Of a stretch of DNA of 64,000 bases, positions 34,067 to 43,203 are shown one piece after another (positions within the stretch are counted from its first letter, which is position 1; each line of letters begins with the position of its first letter). The notes under the pieces were generated by a model. It saw only the letters and a list, made by a program, of their open reading frames with translations, searched no databases and had not been told where the DNA came from. The stretch spans positions 1 to 64,000 of the forward strand of contig CAMELE010000008.1 of the NCBI GenBank assembly GCA_945923475.1, in the 5' to 3' direction. Both the position numbers and the translations under genes were made by a program. Origin of the DNA: an uncultured Mollicutes bacterium. GTDB lineage: Bacteria; Bacillota_I; Bacilli_A; Acholeplasmatales; Anaeroplasmataceae.

Positions 34067-35226
34067 GCTTCGTTAAATTCCTTCCATACCTCTTCTTGGT
34101 ATTCCTTAGATGTTAAGTATTTATTTGCAAGTAAGGCAAGAGCTAAGCCTCCATTAATCAATGCATTATATCCTTCTTGTGATACTGTAGCCTTTGCCAT
34201 TTCTTTCGAATGACCATTGACATTAGCTGGTGCAATTTTAATATTTCCTTGAATTGTAGGCACAACCTTAGATACAGCTCCAACATCTGTAGATCCCTTA
34301 GGGGTTTCTATTACATCCTCAATATCAGTTAACCCACATTCAATGAACGCTTCATTTAATCCTCTTGCAAGTGCATAATTTATCTTTGTATCATCGTATG
34401 TTTCCTCATACTCACTAATTTTAATCTTGCATTTATTCATTTTGGCACATGATTTAGCTATTTCTTCGCCACGTTTAGCTAAATATCTAGCATATTCAAT
34501 TGTACTTGAACGGAAATAATACTCAAGTGATGAGTATTGAGGAATAACATTTGCGGCTTGTCCACCATCCTTAATGATTCCATGAATATAGCTTGGTTGC
34601 TTGGTAAATTGACGAAGCATATTAATCCCTTGATAGGTAGAAACTGCTGCGTCTAAAGCTGAAGCCCCATTATATGGATCACAGCCATGAGCACTAATTC
34701 CATAAAACTCAAACTTTAACGGAATTATAGCCATTGATCTTGCTCCCAGTCCATTTCTAGTAGAGGGATGAAGCATAATTGCAATGTCCAAATCATCAAA
34801 TGATCCTGCCTTTGCCATTTGAACCTTTCCACCAAAATTCTCCTCAGCAGGCGTACCATATACGTAAATTGATCCGCCTAGCTTATCAACCTCTTCCTTT
34901 AAGGCTATTGCACCAGCAATAGACATTGTACAAATTAAATTATGTCCACAACCATGTCCAACAACTGGTAAAGCATCATATTCACATAAAAATCCTATTT
35001 TAGGTCCTTCCTTTTTTGAATCATATACACCTAAATAACCAGTGTCCAAAATATAAGGATATGTTACATCAAAGCCATGATGTGCCAAGCAATCAGCTAA
35101 TAGCTTTGATGATTTATACTCTTGAAATCCAAGCTCAGGATTCTTATATAGCTTTTTAGTAATTTCAAATAGTTCAGGGGCTATTTGATTTATTCTTTCT
35201 AAAAATATTTCCTTACTCATTTTCAT
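34063..35226 (-). CDS. M20 family amidohydrolase (AbgB-like)
   Basis: A 387-residue metal-dependent hydrolase of the M20D group, which includes p-aminobenzoyl-glutamate hydrolase subunit B and N-acyl amino acid amidohydrolases. Conserved blocks are GFLCEYDALP, GHGCGHN (metal ligands), GTPAEEN and ISAHGCDP. The substrate is not certain. It overlaps nth by 14 bases; a second ATG at 35220 gives an eight-base overlap. No AbgA or AbgT partner is adjacent. Confidence 0.88.
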   Translation of the reverse strand: MKMSKEIFLERINQIAPELFEITKKLYKNPELGFQEYKSSKLLADCLAHHGFDVTYPYILDTGYLGVYDSKKEGPKIGFLCEYDALPVVGHGCGHNLICTMSIAGAIALKEEVDKLGGSIYVYGTPAEENFGGKVQMAKAGSFDDLDIAIMLHPSTRNGLGARSMAIIPLKFEFYGISAHGCDPYNGASALDAAVSTYQGINMLRQFTKQPSYIHGIIKDGGQAANVIPQYSSLEYYFRSSTIEYARYLAKRGEEIAKSCAKMNKCKIKISEYEETYDDTKINYALARGLNEAFIECGLTDIEDVIETPKGSTDVGAVSKVVPTIQGNIKIAPANVNGHSKEMAKATVSQEGYNALINGGLALALLANKYLTSKEYQEEVWKEFNEA

Positions 35227-35848
35227 TAATTTCCTTCCAATATTTACAGTTTTTTTTCAACAAGCATGTTTGACATTCAGGCTTCTTTGCTAAGCACTTA
35301 TATCTACCTAAAAATAATAAGCCATGATGTGCTCTTATCCAATCATCTTTAGCAAAATATTCCATTAGCTTATTTTCAACATCTAAAACACTGTCTTCTT
35401 CTAAAGCTAAGCCTAAGCGTTTTGATACACGATTAACATGGGTATCTACAGCAATTGCTGGAACATTATAGATTTGCGCTAAATACACATTAGCAGTTTT
35501 TCTTCCTACCCCTGGTAGCTGTAAAAGCTCCTCTCTGTTTGTAGGAATAATCCCGTTATATTTATTTTTTACAATATTTGCTAGCTTAATTATATATTCA
35601 CTTTTATTTTTCATTAAGCCTATCGGCGCAATTATTTGCATTATCTCATTTCTATTTGCATTTGCAAGAGAATCAATTGTTTTATATCTTGAAAATAATT
35701 CCTTCGTAACCTTGTTAACTGCTTTATCTGTAGTTTGAGCAGAAAGAATAACTGCACATAAAAATGAAAAAGGTGAAAAATACTCAAGCTCGCATCCTGC
35801 ATTAGGATACATCTGATACAAAAGATTAAGCAATTCTTTACAATCCAT
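35213..35848 (-). CDS. nth: Endonuclease III
   Basis: A 211-residue DNA glycosylase/AP lyase for oxidised pyrimidines. The helix-hairpin-helix LPGVGRKTA is at residues 111-119, catalytic Lys in the same hairpin, and catalytic Asp in VDTHVNR. The iron-sulphur loop has C-x6-C-x2-C-x5-C at the C-terminus (CLAKKPECQTC...C). The gene starts at TAATG overlapping the dnaD stop codon; dnaD-nth is the standard Bacillota order. Confidence 0.96.
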   Translation of the reverse strand: MDCKELLNLLYQMYPNAGCELEYFSPFSFLCAVILSAQTTDKAVNKVTKELFSRYKTIDSLANANRNEIMQIIAPIGLMKNKSEYIIKLANIVKNKYNGIIPTNREELLQLPGVGRKTANVYLAQIYNVPAIAVDTHVNRVSKRLGLALEEDSVLDVENKLMEYFAKDDWIRAHHGLLFLGRYKCLAKKPECQTCLLKKNCKYWKEINENE

Positions 35849-36459
35849 TAGCGATTCACCATTTTATCAAAAACACCTTTAATTGTTTCATTTGTTGTCG
35901 GAGATGATATCTTAGTATCCTTATAAAGTTCTTTATTTACTGATTGTAATCTGAACACATTCTTAGTGGTCATTACATACTTAATAGCAGTCTCAATTTC
36001 ACCCTTAGTAAAGGAATCCTCAAACCATCCACTAACTGTTTCCTGCTCAGTACGAGAAAGTGGTCTTTTTAGATTTATCTCAAGCATTGCTATAATATGG
36101 CTTATATCTGTTTCTTGCTTAGAATTTTTAATTTCAGTTAAAAGCTTTTCGCATTTTAAAAAGAAGGGGGTTATTCGATAAGATTCATGAGATTTCCCAT
36201 CAAGCATAACTAAGTCAATTTGAATATAATCCTTGTTCAACAGCTCAACAATTGCATTTTCAATGATTTCTCTATCAATTCCACTACTTTTAGATAAATC
36301 ATCAACATTTAATTCTTGATTAAAACAATAACTATCAAGAATACCCATTAATACAAGGCATGTCCTTTCATTAAGATTTAATTTAGAGTATAGCACTCTA
36401 ATCAATCTTTGGTAATCTAGACATCCTATTGAATATAATTTTTCTAACATCTTATACAC
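35848..36459 (-). CDS. dnaD: DnaD replication initiation protein
   Basis: A 203-residue protein with an N-terminal winged-helix domain (residues 15-85) and a C-terminal DnaD/DnaB2 domain ending in the family-typical NVFRLQSVN. It remodels DNA and helps load the helicase at oriC or at restart sites. It overlaps dapB by eight bases and nth by one, so the operon is tightly coupled. The YxxxIxxxW-like end motif is not obvious. Confidence 0.88.
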   Translation of the reverse strand: MYKMLEKLYSIGCLDYQRLIRVLYSKLNLNERTCLVLMGILDSYCFNQELNVDDLSKSSGIDREIIENAIVELLNKDYIQIDLVMLDGKSHESYRITPFFLKCEKLLTEIKNSKQETDISHIIAMLEINLKRPLSRTEQETVSGWFEDSFTKGEIETAIKYVMTTKNVFRLQSVNKELYKDTKISSPTTNETIKGVFDKMVNR

Positions 36460-37090
36460 CCACTTCTTTCATGAATATCTCCATGAATCCATCCTCAAAA
36501 GCTTTTTTATCTAAAACCTGATGGATAAGAACTATTCTTTCTTTCTCATTTGATATAATTACCTGATGACAAGGCTCAGGTTCATTAATTCTTAAGGAAA
36601 TGATATCATTATTATCAAGTCCTATTGTTTTTGCTAAATGTAATGCACTACCAGAAGGCTTATCATACTTTGATAAATCATGCGATTCTATAATTATTTT
36701 GTTTGGTAAGAAGGATGAGGCCATAGCCACAAGCTTTTCATATGTACAAAAGCAAGATGAAAAGTTTACTCTATGGATATATTTTGCATTGTTCTCCTTT
36801 GCAAGGCTTCTAAGTTCTTCAAGCTTATCATCTTTAATACCAGTAGTACCAGAAATAACATTTACACCATTTTTTAAAAATAATGTTGTTAATATAATTG
36901 ATATATTTTCCTTTGAAAAATCAACAAGCCAATCATAATTTTTCGGGTTAACTAAATTAACATCTGTTATTGTTGTTACATCCTTATTAGATAATAAATC
37001 AAAGCCCTCAACAGTGAATCCTCTGTCTTTTAGACTTTGATATATTTTACTTCCCATTTTACCATTAATTCCTAATAAAAGAATTTTCAA
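36452..37090 (-). CDS. dapB: 4-hydroxy-tetrahydrodipicolinate reductase, short form
   Basis: A 212-residue NAD(P)H-dependent enzyme of the lysine/diaminopimelate pathway. The Rossmann motif is GINGKMG (residues 7-13). SGTTG and the catalytic ESHDLSKYDKPSGSAL (near residue 136) are present. It is shorter than usual (240-270 residues), and the first His of the canonical HH dyad is Ser. Activity is likely but not assured. Dipicolinate made from this pathway is also needed for spores. It is the first gene of the operon with dnaD and nth. Confidence 0.85.
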   Translation of the reverse strand: MKILLLGINGKMGSKIYQSLKDRGFTVEGFDLLSNKDVTTITDVNLVNPKNYDWLVDFSKENISIILTTLFLKNGVNVISGTTGIKDDKLEELRSLAKENNAKYIHRVNFSSCFCTYEKLVAMASSFLPNKIIIESHDLSKYDKPSGSALHLAKTIGLDNNDIISLRINEPEPCHQVIISNEKERIVLIHQVLDKKAFEDGFMEIFMKEVGV

Positions 37091-37127
37091 ATAAATACCC
37101 CTTTATTAAGATATGAATAAATGTAAA

Positions 37128-37805
37128 TTATTTAATGATATATGCCTTTTTTCTTAAGGCTTCCTTAGCAGCCTCTTGTTCAGCATCCTTTTTAGTTTTC
37201 CCTGTTCCTCTTCCCATGATAACCGAATCATCCATTAAAACCTCTGCTGTAAACCTTTTGTCATGAGCAGGACCAGTTTCATCAATTATACGGTATGAAA
37301 GGCTACGCTTATCGGCCTGTACCTCTTCTTGTAAAATTGTCTTAAAATCCTTTATTACAACAACCTCATCAACATAAGGAATTACTATTTTAGAAAAAAC
37401 TTCATAAGCTATGTCAAATCCGAATTCCTTAAATACAGCACCTAAAACAGCTTCAAATGCATCAGCAATTACCGCTTTTCTTTGTCGACCACCAGTTAAT
37501 TCTTCTCCCTTACCTAGGTATAAAAAGTCCGGAAGTCCTAGGTGGGATGCATATATATCTAAAGCTTCCTCTCTTACAGCCTGAGCACGCCTTTTAGTCA
37601 TATCTCCTTCATTCATTTTATATTTTGAAATAAGGAATTTTGACATAGCTAGCTCCAAAACTGCATCGCCTAAAAATTCTAGTCGTTCATTAAATGGACA
37701 ATTATGCTCATTACCATATGAGCTATGGGTTAGCGCTTCAATTAATAATTTCTTATCCTTGAAGCATACTCCTAATTTTTCTTCAAGCAAACTATAGTGT
37801 TTCAT
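37128..37805 (-). CDS. rnc: Ribonuclease III
   Basis: A 225-residue double-strand-specific RNase for rRNA and mRNA processing. The signature ERLEFLGDAVLEL is near residue 40, and ADAFEAVLGAV supplies the second catalytic cluster. The last 70 residues form a dsRNA-binding domain (TGKTKKDAEQEAAKEAL). It overlaps plsX by 14 bases. I choose ATG 37805; the TTG at 37817 adds only four residues and has no better ribosome site. The fabD-fabG-acpP genes that separate plsX and rnc in B. subtilis are missing here. Confidence 0.96.
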   Translation of the reverse strand: MKHYSLLEEKLGVCFKDKKLLIEALTHSSYGNEHNCPFNERLEFLGDAVLELAMSKFLISKYKMNEGDMTKRRAQAVREEALDIYASHLGLPDFLYLGKGEELTGGRQRKAVIADAFEAVLGAVFKEFGFDIAYEVFSKIVIPYVDEVVVIKDFKTILQEEVQADKRSLSYRIIDETGPAHDKRFTAEVLMDDSVIMGRGTGKTKKDAEQEAAKEALRKKAYIIK

Positions 37806-38808
37806 CTTTATTTTCAACTTTCTTTGGCAAACTACTTATGACCTTGTTAATAAGATCCGAAGAAACCATGTTTCTTGCTTGACGGATAGCGTTTTTAAAT
37901 GCATATGGGTCTGAAGAACCATGAGCTTTAACAACTGGTACAGGTACACCAACAATCATCGCTCCACCAACCTCTGATGAATCAAAGCGTTTTTGGTATC
38001 TTTTCAAATTTTTACGCATAAACAAATAGCCAATTTTTCCACCCAATGATGACTTAATTTCCTCTTTAAGCATTTTACCCATTGCCTTTGCTGTACCTTC
38101 CATTGTCTTTAAAACCATGTTACCAGTAAATCCATCTGTAACAAAAATATCACATGGGCTTGTAAGAAGCTCCTTCGTTTCCACATTGCCATAAAAATTT
38201 ATATTTGAATCCGCCTCTAGCATATCATACGTTTCATTATCAACCTCGCGGCCTTTTCCTTTTTCAGTACCAATGTTTAAAAGACCAACTGTTGGATTTT
38301 CAATATGAAGTATTTCCTTAGCAATAGTAGTTGCAAAATAAGCAAGGTCTAAAATATGCTCAGGTCGAAGCTCAACATTAGCTCCAACATCAAGAAGTAG
38401 TCTTCCTCTTCCATCAACTGATGGAATAATTGGACATAATCCTACACGTCCAACCTCTTTTAACTTTCGTATTAGTAAATGAGCACCTACTACTACACAT
38501 TGAGTAGGTCCTGCACTCACTACGGCGTCAACCTCTCTATCATGAGCAGCTTGCATAGCCATACATAAGGATGCGTCCTTATTTCTTCTAATGTAGCTTA
38601 CTGGATTATGCTCACCCATATCAATATATTTTGATGTATGAACAATTGAAATCCTTTCATTGTTTTTAAGCAAAGGCTTTATCTTTTCCTCATCACCATA
38701 AAGAACAATCTCAAGATCCTTAAATTCCTTAACCGCTTCCATACATGCTGGTACAGTTGTTTCACACAAAAAATCTCCGCCCATTGCATCAACAGCTATT
38801 TTAATCAT
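37792..38808 (-). CDS. plsX: Phosphate acyltransferase PlsX
   Basis: A 338-residue enzyme that makes acyl-phosphate from acyl-ACP for phospholipid synthesis. It starts MIKIAVDAMGGD, with conserved GAHLL, LDVGAN and FVTDGFTGN blocks. The frame can be opened six codons earlier at TTG 38826, but that lies in the ribosome site AAAGG; ATG 38808 is the normal start. It precedes rnc in an overlapping pair. A fapR gene is absent upstream, where recG lies instead. Confidence 0.96.
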   Translation of the reverse strand: MIKIAVDAMGGDFLCETTVPACMEAVKEFKDLEIVLYGDEEKIKPLLKNNERISIVHTSKYIDMGEHNPVSYIRRNKDASLCMAMQAAHDREVDAVVSAGPTQCVVVGAHLLIRKLKEVGRVGLCPIIPSVDGRGRLLLDVGANVELRPEHILDLAYFATTIAKEILHIENPTVGLLNIGTEKGKGREVDNETYDMLEADSNINFYGNVETKELLTSPCDIFVTDGFTGNMVLKTMEGTAKAMGKMLKEEIKSSLGGKIGYLFMRKNLKRYQKRFDSSEVGGAMIVGVPVPVVKAHGSSDPYAFKNAIRQARNMVSSDLINKVISSLPKKVENKDETL

Positions 38809-38837
38809 ACAATCACAGCCTTTCAATATATATGTTA

Positions 38838-38846
38838 ATTATAGCA
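38838..38846 (-). promoter_or_regulatory. Extended -10 promoter for plsX-rnc
   Basis: TGCTATAAT on the minus strand, 30 bases before the plsX start. No convincing -35 is seen. Confidence 0.4.
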
Positions 38847-38863
38847 TTATTATCTATATTTTC

Positions 38864-40855
38864 CTAGTTTAATTTTGCTTTTTTACTAAGCATTTTCTCA
38901 ATTATTTTTATAAGTCCTAATGACTCCAGTTTTCCCTCTAAATACCTATCAAAGCACATACTAGCATCAGATTTAGCACATTTATAAATGTTAAAATCTG
39001 ATTTTATATCAAATCCCGAAAAGCCACTTTGAGCTTCTCCTAAAATTTCTCCTGGTCCTCGATCATTTAAATCATATTCAGCAATTTGGAAGCAATCATC
39101 AGTTGAAGCCAAAAAGTTCAATCTATCGGTATCCGTCTTATTTGTAATTAAGTAGCATACACTATTTAATTCATTTCTTCCGACTCTTCCTCTAAGCTGA
39201 TGAAGCGTAGCCAAACCGAACCTTTCCGCATTAAATATATATATTCCCGTCGCAGCTTTAATGTCAATACCAACCTCAATTACCGTTGTAGATACCAAAG
39301 CATCATATCTTTTATTTAAAAAATCAAGCATAATTGTTCTTTTTTGCTCGCTGTTTAATCCTCCATGAACAACACCAACCCTAATATTAGATATATTATC
39401 TTCAAGTAAACCTTTCACGTATTTTAAATCATACTCATCATCGTTATCAATTAAGGAGCAAACACAAAACACCTGCTCATTCCTATTAATACGTTTTCTT
39501 ATATCATCATATACCTGATCTAATTCATTAACAGAAATAACAATAGTTTCTACCTTTTTTCTATTTAAAGGCCTATCTGTCATCGACGATATATCCATAT
39601 CAGCGAATTTTGTAAGACCTAGTGTACGAGGAATAGGTGTTGCGGATAAATACATCGCGTCTGTATGCGGGAATTGATTTAAAAGCTCTTGTCTTGCGTT
39701 AACACCAAATCTATGCTGCTCATCTACAATAAATAATCCAAGGTTAAAATAGCGAATCTTATGGTATAAAACACTATGGGTAGAAATCAATACATCAATT
39801 ATACCAGCTTCTAGCTTTTTAATTATTTCATCCTTTTTATTATTAGGTGTTGAGGATGTTAAAAGTTGAATATTGATTGAATATCCTGATAGTAAGCTTA
39901 ATATATTATTAAAATGCTGATTTGCTAAAATTTCAGTTGGTGCCATCAAAATAGACTGATAGCCTAAGGTTGCGTTTAATAATATAGCTGTTGTGGCTAC
40001 AATTGTTTTTCCACTACCAACATCCCCCTGAACAAGCCTATTCATTACTATATCTTTTTTTGAATCACTTACAATGTCATTGATAGTAGCTTTTTGACTA
40101 TTTGTTAATTCATATGGCAAGTTTTTAACAAAGTCCAAAATTATATGCTTATCAATATACTTAGGATTTTTTTTATTATTGTTAACAAAATAGCGAAGAG
40201 ATTCTAGCTCTAATAAATATTTTAAATACATTTCATATTTAGATCTTCTTGTGACCTGTAGGACATCTTTACTATTTTGGGGAAAATGAGCTTTTCGCAA
40301 AAAAGTATTAATATCATCTAATCTATACTTTTCTAACAATTCATTAGGAATATCATCTTTAATGTCAACCTCATTGATAATGCTAGCGACATATTTTGAA
40401 TACATTCCATTGCTAATGTTTTTGATTCCATATACTGGAGAAACAAAAGATGGAAGTTCATTAGTAAAAATTTCCCTTGCCATAAATTCCTTCTTAAATT
40501 TTTTGTAAATACCATAAATTAAAATTATGCTTCCAGGCTTAATTGTATAACGCAAATACCGCTTACCAAAAGCAATAATTTTAATTTTAATACCATTGAT
40601 TCTTGCATAAAAAATAACATTATCAATTGATTTGCGAACAGTTCTAACAATAATATTTGAATCAACTACCGCTTTTACAGTTGCAAGTTCCTCATCTTCT
40701 ATGGAATTTATACTTTTGATTTCATATATATTATATTTTTTAGGTAATTTAAACAATAAATCTTTTATCGTATATATTGATGCTTCATTCAAATACATTA
40801 GACTTTTATTGCCTATTCCCTTTATAATCCTAACATCCAAATTTAAATCAATCAT
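38864..40855 (-). CDS. recG: ATP-dependent DNA helicase RecG
   Basis: A 663-residue branch-migration helicase that reverses stalled forks. The N-terminal wedge/OB part is divergent. The helicase core has GDVGSGKT (motif I), VDEQHRFG (motif II), SATPIPRT (motif III) and a QLRGRVGR motif VI. ATG 40855 starts MIDLNLDV, with GGTGTG upstream; an ATG four codons earlier lies next to the fakA terminator tract. fakA is upstream and plsX downstream, the B. subtilis order without sdaAB/AA and fapR. Confidence 0.95.
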   Translation of the reverse strand: MIDLNLDVRIIKGIGNKSLMYLNEASIYTIKDLLFKLPKKYNIYEIKSINSIEDEELATVKAVVDSNIIVRTVRKSIDNVIFYARINGIKIKIIAFGKRYLRYTIKPGSIILIYGIYKKFKKEFMAREIFTNELPSFVSPVYGIKNISNGMYSKYVASIINEVDIKDDIPNELLEKYRLDDINTFLRKAHFPQNSKDVLQVTRRSKYEMYLKYLLELESLRYFVNNNKKNPKYIDKHIILDFVKNLPYELTNSQKATINDIVSDSKKDIVMNRLVQGDVGSGKTIVATTAILLNATLGYQSILMAPTEILANQHFNNILSLLSGYSINIQLLTSSTPNNKKDEIIKKLEAGIIDVLISTHSVLYHKIRYFNLGLFIVDEQHRFGVNARQELLNQFPHTDAMYLSATPIPRTLGLTKFADMDISSMTDRPLNRKKVETIVISVNELDQVYDDIRKRINRNEQVFCVCSLIDNDDEYDLKYVKGLLEDNISNIRVGVVHGGLNSEQKRTIMLDFLNKRYDALVSTTVIEVGIDIKAATGIYIFNAERFGLATLHQLRGRVGRNELNSVCYLITNKTDTDRLNFLASTDDCFQIAEYDLNDRGPGEILGEAQSGFSGFDIKSDFNIYKCAKSDASMCFDRYLEGKLESLGLIKIIEKMLSKKAKLN

Positions 40856-40868
40856 AACACACCACATA

Positions 40869-40893
40869 TAAAAAGGTTGGATTTCTCCAACCT
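40869..40893 (-). terminator. Terminator between fakA and recG
   Basis: Stem AGGTTGGA/TCCAACCT (40874-40893) with loop GAAA, followed by TTTT on the minus strand. It ends only 14 bases before the recG start, so recG needs readthrough or a promoter inside this element. Confidence 0.75.
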
Positions 40894-40904
40894 AAATTCG
40901 TAAA

Positions 40905-42551
40905 TTATTGTTCAACTGCAATGATATATGAATAGATATCTTGATTTCCTTCAATCACTTCAACCTCAACATCTTCATTTAATTCATAGCAATGATCTTT
41001 TATAGATTCAACCTCATCATCAGTTGATCCTTCACCACAGAAAACTGTAACAATTGAAGATTCTTCGTTAATACATTTATCTAAAAGATTTAAAGTAGCA
41101 TCTAAGCGTTCCTTAACTGATACAACAATCTCACCATTACAAATACCCATATAATCTCCAGCTTTAATCTTTACACCTTTGATTTCTGTATCTCTAACTG
41201 CATAGGTAACCTCACCAGTTTGAACATTAGCAATAGCCTCAGACATATCCTCAAAGTTCTGGTCAAGCTCGTTTTGAGAATCAAATGCCATTAAAGATGC
41301 ATATCCTTGAGCAATTGTTTTAGCCTTTAAAACTCTAATATTTGCGTCCTCACAAATCTTTGTAGATTGTTCAGCACTTAAAATAACATTTCCGTTATTT
41401 GGGATAATAATGATATTTTCTGCATTACATGCTTTTACTGCTTTTACAAATTCTTCAGTTGATGGATTCATTGTTTGTCCACCATCAATAATATAATCAA
41501 CACCTAAGTCTGTAAATGTAGATTTTATTCCATCTCCGAAGCATACAGCTATAAGAGCATATTTTTTACGTTCTTGAGGTACATCTTCTAAAGTAGATTG
41601 TTCATTTTGAGTATTCTTTGTAAGTTCTGAATGCTGAAGGCGCATGTTTTCAACCTTAATTTTGATAAATTCACCAAAATTTTGAGCAAGTTCTAAAACT
41701 TGTCCAGGCTTGTTAACATGAACATGGACCTTAACAATATTATCATCCTTTACTAGGACTAAAGAATCACCTAGCATTGATAAAGGGCTTCTTAAATCTC
41801 CTTCTTGGAAGGCAGCTTCATCCTTAAGTTCGATAATAAATTCTGTACAATATCCGTATTTAATATCTCCAGATACCTTTGATTGAGCGTTTGATTCCTC
41901 TGTTTGAGTGGCTTCCTCAGATTCAAGCATTATACCCTTAATGGCCATCTCCATACCCTCTACAACCTTAATGAAACCAGCACCACCACTATCAACTACA
42001 CCTGCTTCCTTTAAAACTGGTAAAAGATTTGGTGTATTTGCAAGTGATTTATTGGCTTGTTCTAGATATGTAGCGAATAATTCCTCAAAGGATTCAATAC
42101 TGTCTTGTTTAGATTCGATAGCCTCGGCAGATTCCCTTACAACGGTTAGAATCGTACCTTCAATTGGCTCCATAACTGCTTTATATGCAACGTCTTTAGC
42201 AGATACAAGGCATTTAATAAAATCTTTAACTGTTAAAAAATTGTCATGAAGTTCTTTCATTGCAACATAGATACCACGGAAAAACTGTGATAAAATAACT
42301 CCCGAATTTCCTCTAGCACCCATTAATAATCCACGCTGTAATTTTTTTGCGATATCGATAATTGAGCTTGATTCACAAGCTGTCATCTCTTTCACACCTG
42401 ACATCATAGTCATTTTCATATTAGTACCAGTATCTCCATCAGGTACTGGGAACACATTTAATTGATCGATTTCTTTATGATGATTACTTAAATTAATTGC
42501 GCCATTCATCATCATGCGTTTAAAAAGTTTGCCATTGACTGAATTTAACAT
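40905..42551 (-). CDS. fakA: DAK2 domain fatty acid kinase FakA-like (YloV)
   Basis: A 548-residue protein. The N-terminal DhaL/DAK2 ATP-binding domain contains FPVPDGDTGTNM near residue 36 and GARGNSGVILSQ near 88. A middle domain and a C-terminal DegV-associated-like domain with GICNGEIV complete the FakA layout. With a FakB fatty-acid carrier it phosphorylates exogenous fatty acids. AGGAGG stands nine bases before ATG 42551. No FakB gene and no yloU (Asp23 family) is adjacent, though yloU normally precedes it. Confidence 0.9.
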   Translation of the reverse strand: MLNSVNGKLFKRMMMNGAINLSNHHKEIDQLNVFPVPDGDTGTNMKMTMMSGVKEMTACESSSIIDIAKKLQRGLLMGARGNSGVILSQFFRGIYVAMKELHDNFLTVKDFIKCLVSAKDVAYKAVMEPIEGTILTVVRESAEAIESKQDSIESFEELFATYLEQANKSLANTPNLLPVLKEAGVVDSGGAGFIKVVEGMEMAIKGIMLESEEATQTEESNAQSKVSGDIKYGYCTEFIIELKDEAAFQEGDLRSPLSMLGDSLVLVKDDNIVKVHVHVNKPGQVLELAQNFGEFIKIKVENMRLQHSELTKNTQNEQSTLEDVPQERKKYALIAVCFGDGIKSTFTDLGVDYIIDGGQTMNPSTEEFVKAVKACNAENIIIIPNNGNVILSAEQSTKICEDANIRVLKAKTIAQGYASLMAFDSQNELDQNFEDMSEAIANVQTGEVTYAVRDTEIKGVKIKAGDYMGICNGEIVVSVKERLDATLNLLDKCINEESSIVTVFCGEGSTDDEVESIKDHCYELNEDVEVEVIEGNQDIYSYIIAVEQ

Positions 42552-42691
42552 GGAAAATTCCCTCCTATATTCCAATCAAAAGGTATAAGCATAATATATC
42601 TTTTAATAATTCAATTTTCAATTCTTATATAACATCTGTGTTAGATGTGCAATTCAATTCAAAACACCTACTAAATAATTAGGCTATGTAA

Positions 42692-42719
42692 ATTATACCA
42701 TACATTATGAAAAAGGCAA
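42692..42719 (-). promoter_or_regulatory. fakA promoter and long leader
   Basis: -35 TTGCCT (42714-42719), 16-bp spacer, extended -10 TG-G-TATAAT (42692-42697), minus strand. It predicts a leader of about 134 nt containing the hairpin ACATCT/AGATGT (42631-42647). No open frame of interest lies in this stretch. Confidence 0.55.
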
Positions 42720-42830
42720 ATGTTTTTTTATCGAACTCCACTTTAATGAGCAATTTTCTTGATTTTATGGATAACATTTCACATTAATTTCACTTCTAAT
42801 AATATGAATTTACTTTTTTAAAAAAAACAC

Positions 42831-42859
42831 TTGATTTTTAGTATATATTAGGGTAAAAT
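42831..42859 (+). promoter_or_regulatory. rpmB promoter
   Basis: -35 TTGATT (42831-42836), 17-bp spacer, -10 TAAAAT (42854-42859), 43 bases before the start codon. Confidence 0.75.
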
Positions 42860-42901
42860 AATAGGGCTTGTAAAAATAATGTTATCAAGGAGGTAAAATT
42901 T

Positions 42902-43090
42902 ATGGCTAAATGTTATGTAACTGGAAAAAGTACTGTTTTTGGTAACCAAAGATCTCACTCTTTAATTGCAACTCGCCGTACTTGGAAGTCTAACCTTCAA
43001 ACTGTTCGTCTTGTAATGGAAGATGGAACTGTAAAAAAAGTAAAGGTTTCAGCAAGAGCACTTAAGAGTGGAAAGCTAAATAGAGCTTAA
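42902..43090 (+). CDS. rpmB: 50S ribosomal protein L28
   Basis: A 62-residue ribosomal protein starting [10 protein letters not shown], with [12 protein letters not shown] and the C-terminal [10 protein letters not shown] typical of the family. It has no CxxC zinc pair, only Cys4, so it is a zinc-independent form. AAGGAGG precedes ATG. It has its own promoter and terminator and lies divergent from fakA, as in B. subtilis. Confidence 0.98.
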   Translation: MAKCYVTGKSTVFGNQRSHSLIATRRTWKSNLQTVRLVMEDGTVKKVKVSARALKSGKLNRA

Positions 43091-43111
43091 TTTATATAAC
43101 CGCATGAATCG

Positions 43112-43133
43112 AATTGGCTTCGGCCAATTTTTT
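43112..43133 (+). terminator. rpmB terminator
   Basis: Stem AATTGGC/GCCAATT with a TTCG tetraloop and a following T run, 22 bases past the stop codon. Confidence 0.9.
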
Positions 43134-43146
43134 GCGTTTTATAGAA

Positions 43147-43203
43147 GAAAAAGGACATTGTGTTTTAGTCAATGCATATCAGACTACACACAAGGTCCTT
43201 TTT
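43147..43203 (-). terminator. Long terminator hairpin of the glycosyltransferase gene
   Basis: An imperfect stem of about 22 bp begins within the stop codon region (AAAAAGGAC...GTCCTTTTT, 43148-43156 with 43195-43203) and ends in five T residues on the minus strand. Confidence 0.8.
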
